Assembly: GCA_023390055.1 (NCBI GenBank)
Contig: JAEWDP010000085.1
Span: 26,353 to 90,352, forward strand
Length of the DNA: 64,000 nucleotides
Direction: 5' to 3'
Source of the DNA: Pseudomonadota bacterium
GTDB lineage: Bacteria; Pseudomonadota; Alphaproteobacteria; Rhizobiales; Rhizobiaceae
Part shown: piece after piece, positions 29,612 through 39,768 of the stretch
How positions within the stretch are numbered: the first letter of the stretch is position 1
Layout of the letters: each line of letters opens with the position of its first letter
Translations under genes and position numbers: made by a program
Notes under the pieces: model-generated
Databases searched by the model: none
What the model was told of the DNA's origin: nothing
Seen by the model: the letters and a program-made list of their open reading frames with translations, nothing else

Positions 29612-30529
29612 ATGGCCGATACCATCATCGACAAGGCACCAGAGGCCGTCTCGAGCGCCGCTCTGCGCCGCCAGATGCTCAAGGAATTCTGGTTCTACTT
29701 CTCGGAAAACCGAGGGGCCGTCATTGGCCTTTTCGTTTTCATTGCCCTCATCTTGATTGCGATCTTTGCACCGTTGATCGCGCCCCATTCGCCATTCCAA
29801 CAGTACCGTGACGCGGTACTCTTGCCGCCGGCATGGGTCGAAGGCGGAAATTCAAACTATCTGCTCGGTACTGATCCAGTTGGCCGGGATATGCTGTCGC
29901 GGCTAATCTACGGTTCGCAATACTCGCTATTCATCGGTGTGTTCGTAACAACCCTGTCCTTAAGCAGCGGCATTTTGATCGGCGTGATCGCGGGCTATTA
30001 CCGTGGCTGGGTCGATACGGCCATCATGCGGCTAATGGACATTATTCTTGCCTTCCCTTCGTTGCTCCTGGCGCTGGTTCTGGTCGCAATCCTCGGTCCA
30101 GGTCTCACAAACGGCATGATCGCAATCGCGCTCGTGCTTCAACCGCACTTTGTACGACTGACCCGTGCTGCAGTCATGGCTGAAAAGACCCGTGACTATG
30201 TGACGGCGGCTCGGCTTGCCGGAGCAGGTCCACTGCGGTTAATGTTCAAGACCATCCTTCCAAATTGTACGGCACCACTGATTGTGCAGGCGACCTTGTC
30301 ATTCTCGAATGCTATCCTCGATGCTGCCGCACTAGGATTCCTCGGTATGGGCGCGCAGCCACCGGCACCGGAATGGGGTACAATGCTCGCTGAGGCACGC
30401 GAATTCATCTTGCGCGCATGGTGGGTAGTCACATTCCCTGGACTGGCAATTCTCATCACGGTACTCGCCATCAATCTGATGGGCGATGGCTTGCGCGATG
30501 CGCTCGATCCCAAACTGAAGAGGTCCTGA
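29612..30529 (+). CDS. dppC: Dipeptide ABC transporter permease DppC
   Basis: A 305-residue permease. A cytoplasmic N-terminus (KEFWFYFSENRGAVIGL) leads into the first helix, then LGTDPVGRDMLSRLIYGSQYSL, the OppC-type signature, and an EAA loop (RDYVTAARLAGAGPLRLMFKTILPN) around residues 192-216. About six membrane helices are visible. AAGGAGAAAA lies just upstream of its ATG. It is 14 bp after dppB and 2 bp before dppD, so it is a core member of the operon. Confidence 0.94.
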   Translation: MADTIIDKAPEAVSSAALRRQMLKEFWFYFSENRGAVIGLFVFIALILIAIFAPLIAPHSPFQQYRDAVLLPPAWVEGGNSNYLLGTDPVGRDMLSRLIYGSQYSLFIGVFVTTLSLSSGILIGVIAGYYRGWVDTAIMRLMDIILAFPSLLLALVLVAILGPGLTNGMIAIALVLQPHFVRLTRAAVMAEKTRDYVTAARLAGAGPLRLMFKTILPNCTAPLIVQATLSFSNAILDAAALGFLGMGAQPPAPEWGTMLAEAREFILRAWWVVTFPGLAILITVLAINLMGDGLRDALDPKLKRS

Positions 30530-30531
30530 TC

Positions 30532-31386
30532 ATGGCGCTTCTGCAAGTTGACAACCTCACCGTCGAATTCGAAACTGCATCCGGCTGGTTCCGCGCCGTG
30601 GATGGTGTCTCCCTGTCTGTTGATAAGGGCGACGTGCTTGCCATCGTCGGTGAATCTGGATCAGGCAAGTCGGTGGCAATGCTCGCCGTCATGGGTCTCC
30701 TTCCATGGACAGCCAAGATTACCGCTGACAGCATGCTTTTTGAAGGTCGGGATATCCAACACATCAGCCGGACGGAGCGCCGCAAGCTGATTGGCAAAGA
30801 CATTTCAATGATCTTCCAGGAACCAATCGCAAGCCTCAATCCATGTTTCACTGTTGGTTTCCAGATCGAGGAAGTACTTCGGATCCATCTGGGGCTGGAC
30901 AAGAAGGCCAGGCGTATTAGAGCTATCGAGCTGTTTCAGCAGGTTGGCCTGCCTGATCCGGAAGAGCGCCTCAACCACTTCCCCCACCAAATGTCAGGTG
31001 GTCAGTGCCAGCGCGTCATGATTGCTATTGCAATTGCATGCAATCCAAAGCTCCTGATAGCGGATGAACCGACGACTGCGCTTGATGTGACAATCCAGAA
31101 ACAGATCCTCGATCTTTTGATCAGCCTCCAGTCCGAGAACGGAATGGGCCTGATCATGATCACCCACGATATGGGAGTAGTGGCCGAAACCGCAGATCGT
31201 GTTGTCGTCCAATACAAGGGCAAGAAGATGGAAGAGGCCGATGTCCTCTCTCTCTTCGAAAATCCCAAGAGTAACTATACCAAAGCGCTGCTCGCAGCGC
31301 TTCCGGAAAATGCCACAGGCGACAGACTGACAACAGTCTCTGAATTCTTTGATGGCACCCCGGAACCGGCGGAGACACGCGCATGA
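30532..31386 (+). CDS. dppD: Dipeptide ABC transporter ATP-binding protein DppD
   Basis: A 284-residue cytosolic ATPase with Walker A GESGSGKS (40-47), signature MSGGQCQR, Walker B LLIADEPTTALD and switch histidine in MITHDMG. ATG at 30532 is used because AAGAGG precedes it; the frame runs 38 codons upstream inside dppC and is not supported. The C-terminal oligopeptide-transporter extension is short compared with E. coli DppD. Its end overlaps the dppF start by ATGA, so the two ATPases are translationally coupled. Confidence 0.94.
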   Translation: MALLQVDNLTVEFETASGWFRAVDGVSLSVDKGDVLAIVGESGSGKSVAMLAVMGLLPWTAKITADSMLFEGRDIQHISRTERRKLIGKDISMIFQEPIASLNPCFTVGFQIEEVLRIHLGLDKKARRIRAIELFQQVGLPDPEERLNHFPHQMSGGQCQRVMIAIAIACNPKLLIADEPTTALDVTIQKQILDLLISLQSENGMGLIMITHDMGVVAETADRVVVQYKGKKMEEADVLSLFENPKSNYTKALLAALPENATGDRLTTVSEFFDGTPEPAETRA

Positions 31387-32234
31387 CCGACACCCACGAC
31401 AAGACCATGCTCGAAGTGCGGAACATCAGGCGCGATTATGAATTGCCAGGCGGCCTCTTCAAGCAAAAGAAGATCATCCACGCTGTGAAGGATGTCTCCT
31501 TTTCGCTTGAACATGGCAAAACACTGGCGATCGTCGGCGAGTCCGGCTGTGGAAAATCGACGCTTGCGCGCATGCTCACATTCATCGACGAACCGACTGG
31601 TGGTGAACTCATCATTGACGGCCAGAGGATCGACACACGACCTGGCCATTTGACTGCCGAGATGCGCCAGAAGGTGCAGATCGTCTTTCAGAACCCTTAT
31701 GGCTCGCTCAATCCCCGTCAGAAGATCGGCGATGTTCTCGGTGAACCGTTACTCATCAACACCAAGATGTCGTCTGACGAACGACGCATCCGCACCAATG
31801 AGATGCTGATCAAGGTGGGTCTCGGTCCGGAACATTATAACCGGTATCCGCATATGTTCTCAGGCGGGCAGCGCCAACGCATCGCAATTGCCCGTGCTCT
31901 CATGCTGAGACCAAAATTGCTTGTGCTCGACGAGCCAGTTTCTGCACTTGACCTTTCGGTTCAGGCACAGGTTCTGAACCTGCTCGCCGATCTACAAGAC
32001 GAGTTTGGTCTCACCTATGTCTTTATCAGCCACGATCTCTCTGTCGTTCGCTACATCGCCGACGAGGTCATGGTGATGTACTTCGGTGAAGCTGTGGAGT
32101 ACGGCACTCGCGACGAAGTATTCTCTCAGCCTAAGCATGAGTATACCCGAACATTATTTGCTGCGACGCCACGGGCAGATATCAATTCCATCCGTGATCG
32201 CGTTGCACGCAAAAGGAGCACGAAGGTAGCCTGA
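31383..32234 (+). CDS. dppF: Dipeptide ABC transporter ATP-binding protein DppF
   Basis: A 283-residue ATPase, partner of DppD. Walker A is GESGCGKST (52-60); signature FSGGQRQR, Walker B LLVLDEPVSALD and FISHDLS follow, plus the dipeptide-type block VFQNPYGSLNPRQKIG. The start overlaps the dppD stop (ATGA), with GGCGGAGA upstream. It is the last gene of the operon. Its TGA is directly followed, with no base between, by the stop codon of the convergent pbpC. Confidence 0.94.
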   Translation: MTDTHDKTMLEVRNIRRDYELPGGLFKQKKIIHAVKDVSFSLEHGKTLAIVGESGCGKSTLARMLTFIDEPTGGELIIDGQRIDTRPGHLTAEMRQKVQIVFQNPYGSLNPRQKIGDVLGEPLLINTKMSSDERRIRTNEMLIKVGLGPEHYNRYPHMFSGGQRQRIAIARALMLRPKLLVLDEPVSALDLSVQAQVLNLLADLQDEFGLTYVFISHDLSVVRYIADEVMVMYFGEAVEYGTRDEVFSQPKHEYTRTLFAATPRADINSIRDRVARKRSTKVA

Positions 32235-34319
32235 TTACTCCACGATGAAATGTACGCTGGCGGCGCGACCGGCAGCGTCGATTACTGTTAGCTTTGCATG
32301 GCCGACACCGTCTGGTTGCCATTCACTGGTTCGCCGCTGGGACACTTTATCCAGTGGCTTGCCGTTGGCTAGCCAACGAAACGGCGCCCGCCCCCCTTGC
32401 AGCTTGAGCACGACCGGCATTGAGGCCGCTCCCGACACCATTCCCAGATCCACTCTTGCTCCTTCAGGTGGATAGATGATCTGTGGCGCCGGTTCGCGTA
32501 TGGATGTTGAGATCAGACCACTGGTAGTCAAGGCGAAGCGTCGCAAGCCTACCGGAAGATCTGATTGCGCAATCCGCATGATACCCGCAGGCGCAGATGG
32601 AAATGGTGTGGACGCAACGCCCGACTTTTCGAAGGCGTCAAAAAGAATCGGGGCCGCCGTCTGGTAGCCGGATATACCCGGTATCGCCCCGTTATCCGGT
32701 CGCCCAACCCAAACACCAAGTACGTACCTGCCGTCATAGCCAACAGACCAAGCATCGCGATAACCGTAACTCGTGCCAGTCTTATAGGCGATGCCCAGAC
32801 GCCGGCTACCCTTGGGCGGCAGAACGCTGGCGAGTATATTCGTGACATGCCATACTGCCTGAGGCTCCAAAAGTGGTTCACCATCAATTTGGGCAGGCTC
32901 CTCATCAACTCCATTGCCCAGGCGCACCGAGATGCCACGATTGGCGAGCGCAGCATAAGCCTGCACCAGCTCTTTCAATGTAATACCAATCCCACCGAGC
33001 CCGATAGCAAGCCCTGGAGCCTCGTGCGGCGGTAATTCAGGGCTTATCCCGGCTCGACGAAACCGAACCATCAGCCGAGACGGCCCAACAACATCCAGCA
33101 ATCGTACTGCCGGCACGTTGAGCGACCACTGCAGGGCCTGTCGGACTGTGACATCCCCTTGGTATCCCATATCAAAATTCTTCGGGCGATATCCAAAGAA
33201 GTTCGCCGGTCGGTCCTCGATAATCGTTTCCTGTGAGACAATACCTTGCTCGAAGGCGAGGCCATATATGAATGGTTTCAGCGTGGAGCCTGGAGAACGA
33301 TCGACGCGTGTCATGTCAATCCAACCAGAGCGGCTTGTATCGAAATAGTTGGAAGACCCAACTTCAGCAATGATCTCACCTGAAACGACATCGGCCATTA
33401 CCATTGCGATTGAAACCTTGGGGCTGAGGCTTGAGGCCGCATCCCTCGCCACGTTCTCCAGCGCCACCTGGACACGCTTCTTGATTGTCGTGCGATGCTT
33501 GTCCCGTTCGGGGTGGTTGCGAATTGCGACATCAGCCAGATGGGCCGCATGTGCGGGCAGTTGAAGCCTGTGCCGGGGAACAGGTTCAGCTTTGGCACGC
33601 TCCAGTTCACCCTCACCCATCACCTCGGCAACCGCAGAGCGACCCAATACCCGTTCACGCGCCTCTATGGCATGCCGCCAGTTACGATCTGGTCTTCGCC
33701 TTTCAGGCGATTGTGGCAAAGCCACCAGAAGGGCCGCTTGGGCGCTGGTCAATCTCTTCGGCTCCTTCCCGAAATAGGCAAGGCTCGCGGCTCGAATTCC
33801 CTCAAGATTTCCACCATAGGGAGCGAGTGTGAGATAGACTTGCAGGATTTCCCGTTTCGTCAACCGTCGCTCGATCTGGAGCGCGCGCACCAACTGCAGC
33901 AGCTTTGCCGAAACTGACCGCGTCTCGCGCGGTTCAAGCAAGCGAGCCACCTGCATCGATAACGTCGATGCTCCAGAAACAACATGTCCATTGATCAACA
34001 ACTGCACAATCGCTCGCCCAACAGCAACGGGGTCAATCCCGGCATGCTCGAAGAAGCGTTTGTCTTCGTATGCAATCAGCATCTTGATGAAATGCGGATC
34101 AATATCTTCGATCGCGGTTTCAAATCTCCACCGCCCATCGACTGTCGCAAAGGCCCGCAGTAGAGCACCATCCGTGTCCTGCACTTCGGCCGATACAGTC
34201 TTTACCCGCTCCAGTGGTGGTGGATAGGCCCCATCGACAGCATCAACAGCAAACGCGACAATCAGCGTAAGAAACGCACTTGCACCAAGACCTATTGCAG
34301 TCTTCTGCCACGTCCTCAT
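32235..34319 (-). CDS. pbpC: Penicillin-binding protein 1C (PbpC)
   Basis: A 694-residue bifunctional class A penicillin-binding protein. After an N-terminal membrane anchor (about 8-28) comes the GT51 glycosyltransferase with catalytic E85 in YEDKRFFEHAGID. The transpeptidase domain has S345-T-L-K348, S399-L-N401 and K513-T-G515. The C-terminal part (about 610-694) matches the extra PbpC domain. It polymerises and may cross-link peptidoglycan from the periplasmic side. The ATG is one base after the stop of the alpha-2-macroglobulin gene, so the two are co-transcribed, as known for the yfhM-pbpC pair. Confidence 0.95.
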   Translation of the reverse strand: MRTWQKTAIGLGASAFLTLIVAFAVDAVDGAYPPPLERVKTVSAEVQDTDGALLRAFATVDGRWRFETAIEDIDPHFIKMLIAYEDKRFFEHAGIDPVAVGRAIVQLLINGHVVSGASTLSMQVARLLEPRETRSVSAKLLQLVRALQIERRLTKREILQVYLTLAPYGGNLEGIRAASLAYFGKEPKRLTSAQAALLVALPQSPERRRPDRNWRHAIEARERVLGRSAVAEVMGEGELERAKAEPVPRHRLQLPAHAAHLADVAIRNHPERDKHRTTIKKRVQVALENVARDAASSLSPKVSIAMVMADVVSGEIIAEVGSSNYFDTSRSGWIDMTRVDRSPGSTLKPFIYGLAFEQGIVSQETIIEDRPANFFGYRPKNFDMGYQGDVTVRQALQWSLNVPAVRLLDVVGPSRLMVRFRRAGISPELPPHEAPGLAIGLGGIGITLKELVQAYAALANRGISVRLGNGVDEEPAQIDGEPLLEPQAVWHVTNILASVLPPKGSRRLGIAYKTGTSYGYRDAWSVGYDGRYVLGVWVGRPDNGAIPGISGYQTAAPILFDAFEKSGVASTPFPSAPAGIMRIAQSDLPVGLRRFALTTSGLISTSIREPAPQIIYPPEGARVDLGMVSGAASMPVVLKLQGGRAPFRWLANGKPLDKVSQRRTSEWQPDGVGHAKLTVIDAAGRAASVHFIVE

Positions 34320-34320
34320 C

Positions 34321-37300
34321 TTAGCGTGCCGCCTGTACCTCTATCCGCCCCGCAGCTGTCCGGGCTGATAGCTGCGGACGGTACATGTCTTCTACCTGAG
34401 CGGCAGGAAGATCATAGACACCTGGTGTTACGGCCCTTACGACATAGGCGAGCGTTATTTCGCCGTTTTCACCGCGCGAACGATTGAAGGCAGCGACGAA
34501 GCGGTCCGCTCGAAACTCGGTGTGGGCTGTATCAACCTCGCCGATCCAGTCAAAATTCACAAGCCTCGCACTGTTGACGAGGCTTGGATTGTCAATCTCA
34601 AAGCCTGCTGGCAACAAATCCTGAACAAGTATGCGCGAGGGCCAGTCATTTGTTTCCGTAATTGTCAAAACCACAACATAGCGGTCATTCTGAACAGCCT
34701 GCGTGACATTCGCCGGCTCCCCGTCCATCGTATAATAGCTTCGGGTGATGGCAAAGCCATCACCACCTGCTGGCAGCGGTTGAACAGGTGCCGCAACGGT
34801 CGTTATTGTCGCAGAAAGCTCGTCGAGACCTCTGTTCGTCACCATCAACGGATGATGGAGCACGGCATCACCCATCATGTGCATCATCATTGCACCTTGG
34901 TGGGGGGCGCCATTAACCTCAAGCATCAGGTCTTCATCACCAGTTTGCAATGCTCGTGCTGCCAGCAGCATCCATGCCTGCTCCTGCGTGCTGGTGTACT
35001 TCTTTTGCTCCCACTCCTTGGCAACAAGCTCGGCAAGGGCGGGGACAATTGATGAGACCGGCCGGCTCTCCGCAGCAAGCACCAGGACAGCAGCACCGTC
35101 TCTAAGTGATGATCCGTAATCTGAACGGTTGAGGCTCACCTTGCGTATATGTGACTGTTCCGCCATTCCAAGAGCATCAACAAAGATGCTTCGCGAGCGT
35201 TGCGCGTCTCCGTAAAGCGCAAGCGCTGCTGCAACATGAGCCTTAGCGAGCGGGGTAGAAAATTCGTCAAGCATCGCATCGGCGTAATATCGCAGGTTAC
35301 TGATAGCTGCCTTGCGGTTGCGCGCCAGAACATAGAGTGAATAGGCGATCTCGTTACCCTGATCCCGAATATTGGTAGTATATGTGAGCGCATTCTGGAG
35401 GTTCTCCAGAGCCTGCACGAGCGCTCGATCAGGCACGGTGTAACCCTGTTCACGAGCCCGAGAAAGAAAATCTGTAACATAGGCATCAAGCCAGAGCTCG
35501 CCTCCACCTGGACCCCAAAGTCCGAAGCTTCCCGTGGATGATTGATTGGATAGAACTCGATAGATCGCTGACTGTACCCGTTCTTTCAAATCGTCATCAT
35601 CTACCAGGCCATTTCGAACTGCCAGTTCACTGAGATAAAGCAGGGGCAGAGCACGGCTTGCTGTCTGTTCGGTACAACCATAGGGATAGAGATCAAGAGC
35701 CATCAGCAGTGCCGGGATGTCAAAGGCACTCGAGCGACCGACATTGACACTGAGTGAGGCTCCCGGAAGAATGCTGTCAGCAAAAAGGTCACCACTCACC
35801 GTGAGGCTGTTCCCCGAAGCAAGTCTGACAGTGCGCCGTTCCGTCATAGGAAGTGTTGCTGGTCTTACAGGAACCGTTAGCGTCTGTTCCAATGTCAGGT
35901 CTGCGGCGTTTGTCAGACGAAGCGTCAGTTTTCCCTCACCTGGGAGCACACCTCTCAGCGGCACCGTCAATGCTGTCCTTCCACCCTTTTCAAGGATGGC
36001 TGTGGCGGCCACCTCCTGATCAATGGAAATAGCTTCGTTGGCATTGATCGTTAGTTGATATTCACCGGCTGGACCGTCAGAATTGAGAATATCGACAAGT
36101 AGTTGACTTTCATCTCCAGGTGCCAGAAATCGCGGCAAACTGGTCGTAATGACCACTGGGTCGCGGATAATCACATCCTTAACGACATGGCCGACACCCG
36201 TCTTCGACCAGGCGACCGCCATCAATTTCAATTTGCCGTTGAACTGCGGGATTTCGAACGATATGTTTGCACGACCGTCAGCATCCAGGCGAACCGGACC
36301 GGAGAAAAAGGAAACCAGCTTTTCGGTTGGGGGTTTGCCCTGCAGCGCCATGCTGCCTCCGTCACCGCCGGTTCGGATCGTACCCATCACGCCGAGCGAG
36401 CCGTCGATTAGTTTTCCATAAAGGTCACGGATTTCCAGTCCGAGCCGCCGCTGTCCAAAGTACCAATCGTCTGGAGCTGGTGCTTCGTAGTTCGTAAGAT
36501 TGAGGATTCCAACGTCCACGGCAGCGACTGTGACATAAGCCTCCTCCCCATCATCTACGTCACTGACCTGAAGAGCAACGTCAAGCGGCTGACGCGGCTG
36601 TATCTGATCGGGCGCGTTCAGTGAGATCTGGAGATTGCGATCCTGAGGATCAACGCCAAGCCACGCAACACCAATCGCGCGCATTGGCATCCGGCTTTCC
36701 TGAACCTCGCCGGGGCGAAAAAGGGTGGCGGTTACATATGCACCCGCGCCCAAGTCGGCGGTCACCGGAATCGCCACTTCATCACCATCCGCCGCCAAGC
36801 TTTCGGTCTGGACTGAAACCAATGCCTCCGAGCCCGAAGTGACAAGCAATTCACCGGCGTAACGCGACGAGACCTTTAACCGTGCAGTTTCACCAACCGC
36901 GTAGCTTTCCTTATCAAGGGCGATTTCCAGTGCGTCAGGTGTTTCAGTTGAAGCTGCCGAAACAAACCAGCCGGCATCAAACTCGACTGCGGAAGCGGCA
37001 CCGTAATGGCCGTCATCTTCGACCTCAAGACGATAACGTCCCCATGCGACCGGGGTCGAAATCTGTGTACCATCTTGTTTCAGGTCAATCTGGCCGGTAG
37101 CGACTTGGCTCGTCCGCGTGACGGGTTCATAACGCCATGCATTTCCCTCGCGATACCATTGATAATCCTGTTGGACTTTCAAAAGCTTCCAGGAAACATC
37201 ATTCATGCCTGTCAGGTCGCCGTTGGCATCTACAGCAATGATATTGAATTTGGCGAGTGAGTTTTCCGGCAGCCCTTCGGCGAACTCCGGCTTTATTCCG

Positions 37301-39768
37301 ATCTTCGGGGAGGAAGATTGTATTGGCAGTGTCAGTGTTCTTTCGACTGCACGTCCTCCGGCTTCCTGCAAGCGTACGACGATATCGGCAATCACGAGTT
37401 GGGTGGTTGCCGGCACCTGGTCGATAACAACATCCAGGCGGGCTTTGCCATCCTCGTCGAGATCAGGCGGTTGCTCAAACGGTATTCGAACGGCTTCACT
37501 TGCTCCTTCATCTGTCAGCCCGAACATATACCCTGAAAATGCTTCATGTTCTCGGGTCGGCTTCAAAACAACTTCCCCTTGCAGAGACAGGCCTGCTGCA
37601 GGAGCGCCATAGAGATACTCTCCCTCTATCGACACCGGCACAATTGTGCGTGTTTCGATCTTCTGGGCCTCACTGGAAATTGTGAAATCAATCCGGTCTG
37701 GGATGAAATCATCCACGAGGAAGGAGACTTCACCAATTGGTGAACCTTTGGGGTCGGTAAACACCTGCATCGTCCAGGTGCCGCGCATTGCCGTCTCAAT
37801 CAAGGACAACGTAACCGCATACCCGCCAAGGTTCCCGTTGTGGACCACTCGTCGGTCCTCAACCCCGTCAGGACGAAGGAACACAAAGGTCAGCGGCAAC
37901 TTTTCAATGGCATTGGCGTCAGTATCCCGAACCAAGGTGGACGCGTAAACGGTCTCTCCAGGACGATAGACACCACGCTCCGTCCACGTCATGATGTCGA
38001 TTGCACCCGGCGCCGCCCTGCCTGTAACGCCGCGGTCCGAAAGGTCGAACCCGGCTCGGGTCATATCGAGAAAGACGTAGTCTTCGTCACCATTTCGCGC
38101 GGTGACGATTGCTGGTTCCATCGCAGCACTCCCACGAATAAGTCCCGCGGTGAACGTGGCTCGACCATCCGCATCCGTCGTCGCTTCCCCAAGAATTTCA
38201 TTGTTCTTGGCAAGCAGTTGCAGCTCAATCCCCTCCAGCGGGCGTGCCGATGCAAGTGATCGCGCAAAGACGTTCAGGCCATCCGTACCAGCATACGTGG
38301 AAAGTCCGATATCGGAGATGACGAACCATTGAGTTGCCTTGTCGTCCCAGTCTTGGTCCAAGGTGTCGGCAGCCTCCGCCGTGAGCGCATAGACACCGGG
38401 CTCTCTGGTCGCAAGTGCGTCGTCGACAGGGAAACTGGTTACAATTTCCTTGTTAAGGTCCATCTCAAGATCGATGGATCCCTCCCATACAAGCTTGCCG
38501 CTCTCCTGCTCTATTCTTGACGCGCTGTAACCGTTCACCTGGGTAAGGAACTGCGAGCTGTTCAGGAGCGAAACAAGATTGCGGTCTCCAACACGATAAA
38601 GTTTGAGGTCCGCTCTTTCCGTATTGACCGAAACGATCGGAATGCCACGGCGCGTGGTTGATGGTAGTACGAAGGCATCTCCGGTAAACCGAACCATAGC
38701 GGCCCGATCCTTCACATAAAGTTCGAGGTCTACCTGGTTCTCCAGGGTTTCATCAATCGATGACGGCAAACCACGTCTAAGGGAAATCTCCAATCGTTGA
38801 CCGTGTAAAAGACCTTCGACACAGATCTGATTATCTCTGGCATCGAGCGCAGTTGGCGCCTTGCCATCCACAACAACGAACGGTGAATAATCGTATGATT
38901 TTATCAGCTGTTCTGAAAACTGCACGCATGCCCGCGGGCTCGCATTGTCCGCATCGATCGTATTCCCAACTACACGAAACCCTTGCCGCGCACGCAAATC
39001 ATCATATGCGGCCTGAACAGTCTGATCTCGTACCAGTGCAAGACTTCCACGGTAGGCGTTTAGCGCAGGACGATAGTTCCGCAGCCGCTCAAGTGCCGTT
39101 GCAAGAACAGCAAGCGCATCAGCGCGTGCCTGCGTCGATCTGCTGAGTTGATAACCATTGATAGCAGCTGGCACGGCTTGGCTTGCCAGTGAACGGCTAC
39201 CGGTTGCATCCACAGCCGCACGTGCCATCTCTATCCACAGAGCAGCATTATCTGATGTAATCGAAAGTGCTCCCTTGAAATTGTAGAGTGCTGTTTCGAC
39301 GTTTCCGGTCAGAAGCTCGGCTCGCGCTATGGCTTTGAGACTTTCTGCACCATGGTTCCGTTGATTGTCGCCAAGCGACAGATCTGATCTGTATTCCCGC
39401 GCCTGAACGACCAGATTGTCGGACAGATATTCCAACCGCGGAGCATTCCCAATATCTGGTTCACCCACCGATTCGACAATTCTGCCTGCAACTGCGCCTG
39501 GAAAAACGTTGAGCTGGTTGAAATCGGATTTGAGAAAGCACCACTGTGCCTTCGTATTGTAAGTAAAGGCCTTGCAGCTATTGTCTGCCATACATGTAGT
39601 TTCGCACTCATCCTGCGAAACATTCTGAACAGTTCGCAGATCAAAGCCGAAATAGTCGCCGTCTGGAGTGATCTCAACATGACGGTCAGCTGCTTGTAAC
39701 TGTGAACTCCATGAAGCCAGGATCATAATAAGAAATGAAAAGCGCAGTACTGCGTACCTAGACATCAT
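34321..39768 (-). CDS. Alpha-2-macroglobulin family protein with PAN domain and thioester motif
   Basis: An 1815-residue periplasmic protein. Residues 1-26 form a cleavable signal peptide (ending SQLQA) with no lipobox cysteine. A PAN/apple-like domain with C55, C59, C65 and C77 follows, then macroglobulin repeats, a bait-type central region, and the thioester site YGCTEQT (C1365 to Q1368) in the alpha-helical toroid, then a C-terminal receptor-like domain. Bacterial homologues trap attacking proteases after bait cleavage, shielding the envelope; with PbpC they are thought to defend and repair breached walls. GGAGGAC precedes the tandem ATGs; the second (39765) has better spacing. Absence of a lipid anchor differs from E. 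coli YfhM. Confidence 0.93.
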   Translation of the reverse strand: MMSRYAVLRFSFLIMILASWSSQLQAADRHVEITPDGDYFGFDLRTVQNVSQDECETTCMADNSCKAFTYNTKAQWCFLKSDFNQLNVFPGAVAGRIVESVGEPDIGNAPRLEYLSDNLVVQAREYRSDLSLGDNQRNHGAESLKAIARAELLTGNVETALYNFKGALSITSDNAALWIEMARAAVDATGSRSLASQAVPAAINGYQLSRSTQARADALAVLATALERLRNYRPALNAYRGSLALVRDQTVQAAYDDLRARQGFRVVGNTIDADNASPRACVQFSEQLIKSYDYSPFVVVDGKAPTALDARDNQICVEGLLHGQRLEISLRRGLPSSIDETLENQVDLELYVKDRAAMVRFTGDAFVLPSTTRRGIPIVSVNTERADLKLYRVGDRNLVSLLNSSQFLTQVNGYSASRIEQESGKLVWEGSIDLEMDLNKEIVTSFPVDDALATREPGVYALTAEAADTLDQDWDDKATQWFVISDIGLSTYAGTDGLNVFARSLASARPLEGIELQLLAKNNEILGEATTDADGRATFTAGLIRGSAAMEPAIVTARNGDEDYVFLDMTRAGFDLSDRGVTGRAAPGAIDIMTWTERGVYRPGETVYASTLVRDTDANAIEKLPLTFVFLRPDGVEDRRVVHNGNLGGYAVTLSLIETAMRGTWTMQVFTDPKGSPIGEVSFLVDDFIPDRIDFTISSEAQKIETRTIVPVSIEGEYLYGAPAAGLSLQGEVVLKPTREHEAFSGYMFGLTDEGASEAVRIPFEQPPDLDEDGKARLDVVIDQVPATTQLVIADIVVRLQEAGGRAVERTLTLPIQSSSPKIGIKPEFAEGLPENSLAKFNIIAVDANGDLTGMNDVSWKLLKVQQDYQWYREGNAWRYEPVTRTSQVATGQIDLKQDGTQISTPVAWGRYRLEVEDDGHYGAASAVEFDAGWFVSAASTETPDALEIALDKESYAVGETARLKVSSRYAGELLVTSGSEALVSVQTESLAADGDEVAIPVTADLGAGAYVTATLFRPGEVQESRMPMRAIGVAWLGVDPQDRNLQISLNAPDQIQPRQPLDVALQVSDVDDGEEAYVTVAAVDVGILNLTNYEAPAPDDWYFGQRRLGLEIRDLYGKLIDGSLGVMGTIRTGGDGGSMALQGKPPTEKLVSFFSGPVRLDADGRANISFEIPQFNGKLKLMAVAWSKTGVGHVVKDVIIRDPVVITTSLPRFLAPGDESQLLVDILNSDGPAGEYQLTINANEAISIDQEVAATAILEKGGRTALTVPLRGVLPGEGKLTLRLTNAADLTLEQTLTVPVRPATLPMTERRTVRLASGNSLTVSGDLFADSILPGASLSVNVGRSSAFDIPALLMALDLYPYGCTEQTASRALPLLYLSELAVRNGLVDDDDLKERVQSAIYRVLSNQSSTGSFGLWGPGGGELWLDAYVTDFLSRAREQGYTVPDRALVQALENLQNALTYTTNIRDQGNEIAYSLYVLARNRKAAISNLRYYADAMLDEFSTPLAKAHVAAALALYGDAQRSRSIFVDALGMAEQSHIRKVSLNRSDYGSSLRDGAAVLVLAAESRPVSSIVPALAELVAKEWEQKKYTSTQEQAWMLLAARALQTGDEDLMLEVNGAPHQGAMMMHMMGDAVLHHPLMVTNRGLDELSATITTVAAPVQPLPAGGDGFAITRSYYTMDGEPANVTQAVQNDRYVVVLTITETNDWPSRILVQDLLPAGFEIDNPSLVNSARLVNFDWIGEVDTAHTEFRADRFVAAFNRSRGENGEITLAYVVRAVTPGVYDLPAAQVEDMYRPQLSARTAAGRIEVQAAR

